A stretch of DNA of 64,000 bases. It comes from Alentia gelatinosa. Taxonomy: Eukaryota > Annelida > Polychaeta > Phyllodocida > Polynoidae. This document shows, piece by piece, positions 55,310 to 64,000 of this stretch. Under the pieces are notes generated by a model. That model was not told where the DNA came from. It searched no databases and worked only from the letters and a program-made list of their open reading frames with translations. The stretch lies in the NCBI GenBank assembly GCA_950022655.1, contig OX465587.1:24741716-24805715 (forward strand), given 5' to 3'. A program made the translations under genes and the position numbers. Position 1 is the stretch's first letter; each line of letters opens with the position of its first letter.

Positions 55310-55462
55310 CACGTGGCGCCACCTGTCAGTTCGGACGCCAACCACGCCGGCACACTTCCGGTTCATGCCGAATTTGACCCGCGACTTGTGACGTGTCCAC
55401 AGAGACTACGATCCGTCGATCGAACTCTTATGAGATCCCAGCCGGCATCCGCTCCACCTTGA
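55310..55462 (+). promoter_or_regulatory. CpG-rich presumed promoter/5' UTR of the VMP1-like gene
   Basis: GC- and CpG-richer sequence (ACGTGGCGCCACC, GACGCCAACCACGCC, GATCCGTCGATCG) directly upstream of the first coding exon. No TATA box was seen. The call rests on position and composition only. Confidence 0.35.
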
Positions 55463-55705
55463 ATGGAACTAGGGTGTAGTAGGGAGAGGACAGAAGGTAG
55501 GAACCCCAGATTGCGTATGTCAGAATCGGGCCGCCCCGGGAAATTAGATAGCGAAATGGTACAGAATGGTGGTGGTTCTTCCTCTGGCAACAAAGCTGTG
55601 CGGTCCCGGCGACATTCGCACGACTTCGCGGCGTTGACCGTCAACAAACTCCGCGATGAGTTGAAGCGTAGGGGCCTCCCGTTGCACGGAAAGAAGGCGG
55701 CATTG
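55463..55705 (+). CDS. VMP1: VMP1-like exon 1 (first part of SAP motif)
   Basis: Encodes a Gly/Ser/Arg-rich lead, then SHDFAALTVNKLRDELKRRG and LPLHGKKAAL, ending in phase 0. Reading past the donor gives only VGIY and a stop, supporting the splice. Confidence 0.8.
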
Positions 55706-58700
55706 GTAGGGATATATTAATTAGGAACGTAGACTAGTGTCTTACCTTTACTAAGGTCCGGAGTTTGTCTTCCTCATGTTTCGTTCACGTCTGTTTCGTT
55801 CAGATATGTGTTCCGCCCGTTTTCTTTCTGTTTCTCTGTTTCGCCTCCCTTGCAAATTATCTCCGCTCGCGTGAGGTGGTTGTACGCTCAATCCTCCTAT
55901 TATCGCCCACGCATTGCTTAGACTTTGGGGCGTTGTCGGAGTAAATCTGCCTCTTGCGTGAAGATATTTCCTGTAGGTTGGGTTTCCAAAAGTCAGTACG
56001 GGGGGTTGCGTTATCAAATTGTATTGTTTATAGTAAGGGTCTGGCTTCTGACCACAGAAACATTTCCCATGGTCAAATAAAAGCTGAATTGGTCTGACAG
56101 TGACACTGTAGTGTACGTCAATCGTCATGACATTACATTAGTCATAACTCAGTATATTGCATTGTCATAGTATGGTAGTTCTAAAGTAGTGGGTAGGGCT
56201 GATGCCCGTATAAAATTTACATACGAATCAAAGCTTATTATACCATGACGGAATTATAGTAGCATAGTTTCAGGTTTTTAACTCAATATTAAACTGGCGT
56301 AAGCCATAAACCAAGCTATTAGTATTATTAATAATAATAGTACGGTATCACAGTTCATCTGGAGGCTATGGAGGTTTGTATACGTTGACAAGAGAATGGC
56401 CAGTAATTTTATTTAATAGCTGTCAAAATCTCAAAAATGCGTTATACCACATTGTGAATTATAAGATAATGTGAAGAATACACCAACAAATTTGGACAAA
56501 GTTGTTGTTCTCCACGAGTTTGACGTGGAGCGACATGAACGAGGCAAAACCCAGTGAATATCATATAGCTTTCAAACGAGTTGGAAAATGATAACTTTGA
56601 CCAAAACAAGTTACTTTCTGTAATCATTTCACCCCTATACACACTAAAAGAAGGGATGACACCCTGGATTATGTAGATACATGTATATGACATCGTAGAC
56701 CATGGAGAACGAATTGTATTAATACTCATAGTCATAGGGTCATGGAGAACGAATTACCAATGTTAAGCCTATGGGCAAAGATACAGGAGTGAGATAATGA
56801 ATATGCTCCTACAGATATAGGGAAGCCACAAAGTTTAACATTTACCATTGGATCTACTTTCCTAAGACTCAAGAGTCGAATAGTTGCATCGCTCACTCTC
56901 ATATCCTCGTGGATAGAGAACATTGATTTGGAAATGTAATATGAAAATATATGTTTGCGATATTGAAGTATGTGACAATACATTACAACCCCAAATCGCA
57001 AACTATCCCCACCACCTACTTTTACATACTACAGGTCTTGCGTATTTTGAGCTTACTGTATTTAAAAAGATGTCCTTAAATTGTGTCCGAGAACGGGGCC
57101 TATTATTAAGGTTTAGTATTTTGGAGCATACATTTTCATTGATTCATTTAACTTTTTTTTAGCTTACTCCTCGGTGTTTTTTAGTCTTTATTGGCCACTT
57201 TTACCAAAATCCATGAATTTCTAAATGAAAAATAAGACTCAATGACCACAGCGTAAAAAGGGAATATCTTTTATCAAAAGATTGTGAATTAAGACAACCG
57301 CCTTCGAATAAATCCGACATTCGATATTGATTTTTGGTACTTATTTTCAAAAGATATATTCCTTAGTGATCGGTGTCACTACTTGTATTTGTAACTAACC
57401 AGAAGTATTCAAAAGATAAGCTTCCCATAAAACTGGGATAACAATGCCACACCACGGTAGACTTTCTGAGGGTTTAGAATTGTTATTGTAGAAACATGCA
57501 TCAACACAGGGAACCACGGAGCGAACACCTTGAATACGATACCATTTTTCAAATAATATAGGCCCCTCGGTAATAGTATCGCTTGATGATAAGGGGACCT
57601 GGTTCACTATTGTCTTGTAATGTCGTGAATAATCAATTTATTGTTGCTGAACACTGTAAAAAGTGACTGGTGTCGAGAGTGGGGCTCCTATAGAATCTGT
57701 AAATATGCGTAACTAAATCCTTCTCCTGAGTGTTGTTCTTTATACCTACCCAATCCAAATGCACATGTTTATTCTGCACACTCGTAATCTATCTGATATT
57801 TTGAAGAGATTTTCAATGTCAAGTGAAGAATATTATTTTCAATATTTCCTATATATGGCATAGACGTGAAATCTCGTCTATGTTTCATCATCTCATACAT
57901 GTAAATAAATTTAGCATAGACCTCCTAAATCCAATTCAAAGTACAAGACCTTTTCCTCTTTAATATAATTTTGAATTATAAATTGTCTTAGCGCGAGGCT
58001 TGGCCATGACGTTTGCTGTCAGACTGTGTCATATTTACTTATGCGATTTTAAATGCTTATAAATCTTTGAATCCCTATTGAATTGATACTATTCATACAA
58101 TTCACTCTCCGTACAACGGTATCTCTCGTCGACGTTATCGAATTCTTAACTACTGACTTAATAAGCATGACACTTTCAATTTTACTTACTACTTCAAGAA
58201 ATACTTCCTCCTTCTGCCCAGTAAGATATTACTGTTTTTGACTTAAGAACCTACACATCCCTATATCGTCACTCATTCTTTCTTTTTGTAGTGTGTGCCA
58301 AACTGAATAAATACGCACTTTTGCAGGGAATAAAATAATGTCATCGACTGAACAATTAATTGTCTGCATCTTATTTAGTCACCCCTAATATTGCCACAAA
58401 GTGGCGACTTTTTTCAGTCTGTTTAACATATTTGTGAATACTAATAAATGCTAGTTGAATTTTTAAAATGTAAACGTTTTTCATTTCGGTTCGAGCGCTG
58501 TTCTTTGATTCATACGTTCTAGTGTTATATTGGTTTCAACGTTTCATTATAGCTAGTTAGAATAGACTAACTGCTGGCAGTAAACCAGAAATACTTAAAT
58601 AATCAACTTCACATGCTCGAATAATAATAAACTATCTATCTCTCCAGAAATTTAAACAGTCTAACACTTTAAAAAAAAAAAAACTTTTCAGTTCCTCAAC

Positions 58701-59056
58701 ATAATAAAATGGGTAAAGAAAATATGCGTAGAATCAAACAATTAAAAAAATACGTGCTTAATATGTTTATATATTTTCATTTTACATGAATCTCTGATCC
58801 CTATTGTACAGATTTCCCGGCTCGAAGCGTTTGAGCTAAAGATGCAACCGGACTCTGAGGTTCGCGGACGTAAACGGTCAGGACATGCAGACGCAAACGG
58901 CGACTCGGTGGCCCCGAGCAGCTCTGTGAAACTCGCCCGGGACCGCATGGAGGAGCAGCGGGACCGCGCCTCCGTCGTGCTCTGGCGCCGGCCGCTCACC
59001 ACCCTCTACTACTTCGTCTTGGAGACGTTAACACTAACACAAGAATTCCTATACAA
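55463..59056 (+). CDS. VMP1: VMP1-like protein with N-terminal SAP motif (first two exons, continues beyond window)
   Basis: VMP1 is an ER multi-pass protein of the DedA/VTT superfamily, with lipid scramblase and autophagy roles. Only its cytosolic N-terminus lies in the window: exons 55463-55705 (81 codons) and 58812-59056, with donors TTG|GTAGGG and AA|GTAAGT and acceptor TTGTACAG. The VMP1 hallmark is VVLWRRPLTTLYYFVLE preceded by the charged RDRMEEQRDR, equivalent to the human IVLWRQPL-region. Upstream, LTVNKLRDELKRRGLPLHGK, KAAL and then ISRLEAFE across the splice junction form a complete SAP motif (about residues 58-89). Three in-frame ATGs are possible: 55,463, 55,517 and 55,556; the last has the best Kozak context (GAAATGG). 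Membrane segments must be encoded further right. Confidence 0.82.
55706..58811. other. VMP1-like intron 1
   Basis: 3.1 kb intron, AT-rich. The only structured content seen is the family-B element at about 56,490-56,795. Confidence 0.6.
56490..56795. mobile_element. Family-B palindromic element, diverged
   Basis: TTGTTCTCCACGAGTTTGAC, GTGAATATCATATAGC and TTTCAAACGAGTTGG follow the 5.2-kb copy, then ATCATTTCACCCC. The second module reads CATGGAGAACGAATTACC, ATGTTAAGCCTATGGG and GGAGTGAGATAAT. The same modular order as at 5,160-5,565 supports a single element type. Confidence 0.6.
58812..59056 (+). CDS. VMP1: VMP1-like exon 2
   Basis: Encodes ISRLEAFELKMQPDSEVRGR, an acidic/Ser linker (HADANGDSVAPSSSVK), ARDRMEEQRDRAS, then VVLWRRPLTTLYYFVLETLT and LTQEFLY with a split codon (phase 2). 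GC-rich against an AT-rich intron. Confidence 0.87.
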
Positions 59057-59109
59057 GTAAGTGCAGGCTTCATGTATCCGGAGGAACCATGATGCTACTT
59101 GCCATAATA

Positions 59110-59460
59110 GGGAGCCAAAGTGAACCCGCTGAAACCACAAGATACCCGTTTACAAAACACCATTTCCGGTGGCCAGTAAGAACGAGGCTTAGTGCTAAAC
59201 CTATGGGGGTTTGACGCTAGACTTTTGTTTTTGGTCTCGTTTGTTACTTTTGAAGTGAAGTTTACTACTATCGTATCTGAATAACTTTGTTTCGAAACTA
59301 CAATGACAGTTGTTAAGTTTATCAAAAATTTGGATCTAAAAGATTGGAGAATGACACATATAATCTTGAACCTACATAGTCAAAGTACTGAGCGCCTACA
59401 TCCGGAAATGGTATTTTGTAAATGGGTATCTGTGGTTTCAGCGGGTTCACTTTGGGTCCC
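59110..59460. mobile_element. TA-flanked MITE with about 58-bp inverted repeats, 351 bp
   Basis: The left end GGGAGCCAAAGTGAACCCGC continues to CACCATTTCCGG. The right end, from CCGGAAATGGTATTTTGTAA to GCGGGTTCACTTTGGGTCCC, is its inverse with few mismatches. TA lies on both sides (59,108-59,109 and 59,461-59,462), as for Tc1/mariner-type targets. It begins 53 bp after the VMP1-like exon 2 donor. Confidence 0.85.
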
Positions 59461-62400
59461 TATCCGGCATGGGATTCTCCCAGATTTCCGGATTTTGTGA
59501 CATCCCAAGGGTCATTCTTTAGATCAATGTCAATTCGAATAGAAAAACTTCCTGTGAGCTAGCGGCGGGGGTTGAAAATCTGAAAGGTGGTGAGCGATAT
59601 TCATTTAGTATAACTCAAAATGAAGGTGCTTCGGCGAAGGTCGCCCTTTCGGGCACTGCCCCTAGCCTCGTTGTAGGCCTAGGTGGCGCCTATACCCACT
59701 GGTGATTTTTCTGGATTTCTGGATTTTTCTGCATTTCTCTCAGTTTCATTTTCGCATGGCAGCACAATATTAGTAAACTCCGACTGTAAGTGACCGTCTG
59801 GGGTAGGTGGTGTCCGGTGTGAGATTATGATCATCTTGCTGCACTCCTTACGTAGTCCCCTTTGACAGATGGCAGTTTTCCAAGGAAATCCTTGTTTCAA
59901 TTTTCGGATTATAAAATTCTTATGTTTTATATAAAAACTAGGAGAATAAATTGAGCCTCATTCACACCAATAAGCAGTGATTCAAACCTCCCCATGGCCG
60001 ATAACGATGTGTTTTCCATGTTTTCTCAGTCTCTGAGGTAGTAAATTCTACATGAAAAATATTTTCTCTTTTTGCATGACCCCAACTGGCATCCCTACTT
60101 TGAAAGATATACAATACATGATGAGCCTCTAACTGCGAAACCTTATATCTGCCCGGATACCACCTTTTAGTCTGACCCACCAAATTGTTTTTATAGTGAA
60201 TCTACCAGTGGGATTGGTTGTCCGTCACTGTGTCTTTCCTCTAAGAGTCTTTATGATGTCACTTGTTGATGTTATACCTGATGGTGCACCATTCGGCGGT
60301 GAATAGGGAAATGATCTTACCGCGTCCTTCTTTTTAGTTGATGTGTATTTAATATTTAGTTTGCTATTATTTGTCTTTGATATTTAGCTTAAGTATCTTT
60401 AGCTGTGAGTCCTCATTTATGTAGCCGCCTGCATTTACACCATCTTATATACAACGATAAGAAACTACTAGTAGATGGTGGAAGACTCCACCTGACCTTT
60501 GAGCACTCAGAATGACTGCAACAAACATTATAGCGACTGGGAGCGAATATACCTCTATGTACTATGATACGTTTATCGAACAATGAGTCATAATACACAA
60601 CATTCATTCTACACCAAATTGAATGGAGTGGAAGGAGAGAATAGAGTTGAGAGTTAATTAGATCAAACGTTATTTCTCTATCCATCAGCCTACCTGCCGA
60701 ATTAGCGTATGGATTGAGTTGTCCACTTGGGTATAAAGATGATTTAAATGCCAACTGGTGTTAGATTAAATATATTATGGACGAGGCTGTAGGAGGCCTA
60801 CCTCCAGCTAGAAACGAAGGTGTTAGGTTTAAGAACCGGCTTCTTTGGAACATTTGAGGATGGTAGGTAAATCTTGTATAAGTTAATCAGCAATCACTAA
60901 GGACATGCAATGTGAAGGCGAGACTTAACCATATTGCGAGCATATTATCAGAGTAGCAAATACTTCTAAGATGAACCTAAAACTATGTTAAGAAAGCATG
61001 GAGAGAGAAACTGCTCTGTGATGACTCCTGTTTCTCTAGGCTGTTGCCTGTTTGTACCTGACATGTGAGTTTATCATTAGAAACTGAAGGGAGGCAGGGA
61101 GTGAGCTCCGTTTCTCTGTACGCCTCGCCTGTCACAGAGAATGTTACAGCACCCCAATAGCACCTCTACAGCGAAAATAGTGACCCGCCTTTCCTTGTTC
61201 TAAGGTCAGTTTAAAGGTTATTCGTATAATACACACCACACGGGACCTGCTGGTTTATCTACATACCCCCAACCCCTTCACGGTCACATGGGTATCACAT
61301 GGTGTATGGGGTGCTAAGTGTCTCTCAGTAACCTCACGTTTATCACTTCACCTGTCCTCGCGACAAATTAGGTGTAAATTGATAATAATAGATCACTGTA
61401 GATTCCTAGGTGTTAAACAATAATCTGAGAATTTCACTTTCGCGAAATCAAACAACTTCCCTTGTGCTGGACTAAGTCATTGAATTTAAGTAGTGTCCAA
61501 TTGGATAATGTTTTTCATTTAACCGAATTCTGAGGGTAGATTGTTTTTACAATTTTCCTTTGACATTTGGAACCCCATTTAGAGGCGGAGTAGGGTAAGA
61601 GGCCTATATTTACACGGCATCGCTCTTCACCTCATAATCATAAGCGTCGCTCTGCGACCACCGTGATAACAGGTTGTGCTGGTTCTAGCCACCTGATATA
61701 CATCATCTACGCACCAGCAAAGTTTTCACACTCCAAAATGAGGCTAGTTCCCTGAGAGTGAAAACAGTAACATAGCGTGGCTAGTAATCACCTCCAGCCA
61801 TCCGATTTCACAGCTTGTCATGGGTGAATTTTACCATAATTCCTTAATAACATGAATTATTCTATAGTTTTACCATATGGTTTTACATAGGTCGGGAAAA
61901 TATCATCAAAATATTCACATTATTTCATTAAACGCAAAGGGTCATAACAATAGGCTGCCACCTCGCACTACTGGTATTATCGCAGAAAATGATCATCAAT
62001 CGTTTTCGTTTATGCTGTGAATAAATGTGTATTCATGATTTAGGGTGGTAATTGCAAATTAGTGAGTTATTGATATCTAACATTCAAGAAAGGTATTTGA
62101 ATAAAAGATTCTACTTTGGTATCTTTTGAGAAGTTTTTTGTACTGGGATCCGCAGATTCTGACTGTCAGGGGACAATGTCAGAGTTCTGACTCCGATTTC
62201 CTTTTTTCAACTGGTCCAAACTGGACAAAATATATACATGTATGCCAATAACTAACTGAATTTTGGGTTGTTTAAGCTTAGTATAATCGAAAACATGGTA
62301 CAATCTGTAGTACATGATCGCATGATTCCAGCTGCTGGTAATAGGCACTGTTGAACCTCATTACTATGAAAAAGCTTGTAGGATATGAGATTCATAATGT

Positions 62401-62619
62401 CCAAGTGCGCTCACCAACCAGTGTAAAAAATTATAGTGGAAGAACTCAGTGTATAATTAATTCACAGATGTAGCTGCATATTATTACCCATGATAGGTTA
62501 GAAAATTATCACATTGCGGTGAAGTAATGGCTGCTCTGTCACACAGAGGAGAGGCTGGAGAGAAATACATTTATTCAGGTCACAGCAGTGTGAAATTATC
62601 ATAATTGCAAACGGTTACA

Positions 62620-63050
62620 GGATATCTCGACCTGAAACGAACTCGACTCACAGTTGTCAGGAGAACCCGACCAGTTTTGGAGAATTCGACCCGCGAATTC
62701 GACCTGTTTTAGATACTTATAGATAGACAGTTTTATGTAAGAGGGAATGTCTGACTAGTTAACTTTTAGACGGATAAACCAGCAGATTTGGAAACTAAGT
62801 CCATTCAGGATTAGGGGTAGGGTGGTTAGGGTTAGTGGTAAGGTTAAGGGTAAGGTTTTCTTCCCCCGAGAAGACTGAATTTGAAGCCAATATAACCTAC
62901 TTACTACTAAATATAGTATTCATCCACAATGGTAATAAGATACTTGAGTTTGGTTGATTCAAAACTGGTCGAGTTCGTTACGGGTCGAGTTCGTTACGGG
63001 TCGAGTTCGTTACGGGTCGAGTTCGTTACGGGGCGAGTTCTCCAGTAGTC
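62620..63050. repeat. 16-bp tandem array with inverted partner (possible foldback element)
   Basis: The unit GGTCGAGTTCGTTACG is repeated four times from 62,967, with a partial fifth. About 280 bp to the left, the inverse reading at 62,620-62,710 has GGTCGAATTCGCGGGTCG, CAAAACTGGTCGGGTTC and GAGTCGAGTTCGTTTCAGG, so both sides share CAAAACTGGTCG and the GTCGAGTTCGTT motif in opposite orientation. The interior (about 62,810-62,860) is TTAGGG-like: GGTTAGGGTTAGTGG and GGTTAAGGG. Confidence 0.65.
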
Positions 63051-64000
63051 ATACAAACAGGCGGTATACAGACAAGGGTTGGTGTGTGTTATAACCCAGC
63101 TGCTGGAGGAAAGCCTCAGGTCGAGTGAACGGCAAATACAATCCCGCTCAGCCAAAACCTCTCTTGTAAACAAACTGTAGTCCAAAAACTAGCACAGTAT
63201 CTCACGCGCTCCTGTCTATGCTCCTTCGCCTTAGGTGTTCTGCTAGATGTAGAGAAATAGAGACGGCTCTATAAGAAATACCCCCTGTTTATTGTCCATA
63301 CAGTAACCTGTGTTTACCGAATGTTCGCAAGAACAATAGATCTTAACTTGAATCATACAGAAGGAGTATACATTATAAAACATGTATAGATTTGGATGAC
63401 CTGGATGTAAGCCAAGGGCAAATAACCGACGAAGAAGAATGTTTTTTTTCTCACGATGTCACAGCTGGGAGTGATTAGGGGCAGTTCTGATAACTGTCAT
63501 TCAAGGTAGCATCGCTAGGGAAGAAGGACATTGCCTCGTCTTGTTTTTATTCTCGAACTTATGATGATATATACAAAGAAAATTTCATACGATTAGACAG
63601 CAATACATGTCCGTGATTCAAGAAACAATAGCTAGTGTATTGTATACATGTTATGGCTTTACTTTAAAAAGCAGATTGAGCAAACGTTGAATCATGAATG
63701 GCACTGGAGCTTATCAGGGATAAGGTATTTTCGCCGTAAATCGGTTTAAATCCAGAAGAAAAAAGGGGGGGGGGGAGAATAGGAAAAAACGTCAGATGTG
63801 CTTAATGCATGCCGGGAGGTTGCGAGTCCGTGTGAGATTCTTCTGAGCGTAGAAAAGTGTAAACATTCTACTTGTATTGAAGTAGGCGTAGACATGACGC
63901 CAAATACGGTGGGATTGTCTAGGCCCATGGTGTCTCATTCACGCAAAAATTAGACTTACGTAGACCCACAGGTTGGTCCTGTGCGAAACCCTGAAACCAG

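Larger units (their letters stand above)
59057..64000. other. VMP1-like intron 2, right edge of window
   Basis: No further VMP1 exon was found, so the next ones lie beyond 64,000. The stretch contains a TA-flanked MITE, the 16-bp tandem repeat with inverted partner and a degenerate telomere-like segment. Other open frames are short and unrecognised. Confidence 0.6.

Noticed and set aside
1..64000. CRISPR arrays, operons, ribosome binding sites, prophage
   Set aside because: The sequence is eukaryotic; no evenly spaced direct repeats with unique spacers or bacterial gene organisation occur.

Overview
The window is eukaryotic, invertebrate metazoan DNA. It has GT-AG introns of 1 to 5 kb, AT-rich non-coding sequence, many short inverted-repeat elements, microsatellites and a Pol III tRNA gene. 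The species cannot be fixed from the sequence. Gene structure, repeat density and the proteins fit an invertebrate deuterostome (amphioxus-like) or a lophotrochozoan; this is inference. Most real exons are short and lie inside, or outside, the long open frames.

Layout. 1-18,844 is gene-poor and repeat-rich, with one weak minus-strand exon candidate at 7,883-8,101. 18,845-38,890 (+) holds eight consecutive exons of a high-affinity choline transporter (SLC5A7/CHT1-like), phase-consistent to the stop codon; only the short start exon is not found. 38,891-41,441 is the convergent intergenic gap. 41,442-47,139 (-) holds six phase-consistent exons of a NUDT6-like Nudix hydrolase, again without the start exon. 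47,140-54,923 holds repeats, a broken Cys-rich exon candidate and a three-exon minus-strand candidate gene of unknown family. A tRNA-Leu(CAG) gene lies at 54,924-55,006 (+). From 55,463 (+) come the first two exons of a VMP1-like gene that runs off the right edge; its N-terminus carries a SAP motif formed across the first splice junction, which human VMP1 lacks as far as I recall.

Mobile DNA. The clearest system is a family of non-autonomous DNA transposons (family A here). It has 16-bp termini near TAGACTTGCTCAAGTC and 9-bp target-site duplications, with seven copies in the window. One copy sits against a choline-transporter exon so that its duplicated target is the splice donor itself. Another copy carries a second copy nested inside it, each with its own perfect 9-bp duplication. 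A second family (B) consists of palindromic elements bordered by GGGGTGAGAT-like motifs. Others are TA-flanked MITEs, a Penelope-like GIY-YIG remnant beside a long hairpin, and dispersed repeat families.

The genes show no operon-like link. Choline uptake (acetylcholine synthesis), a Nudix hydrolase and an ER autophagy/lipid protein are independent functions that share a neighbourhood.
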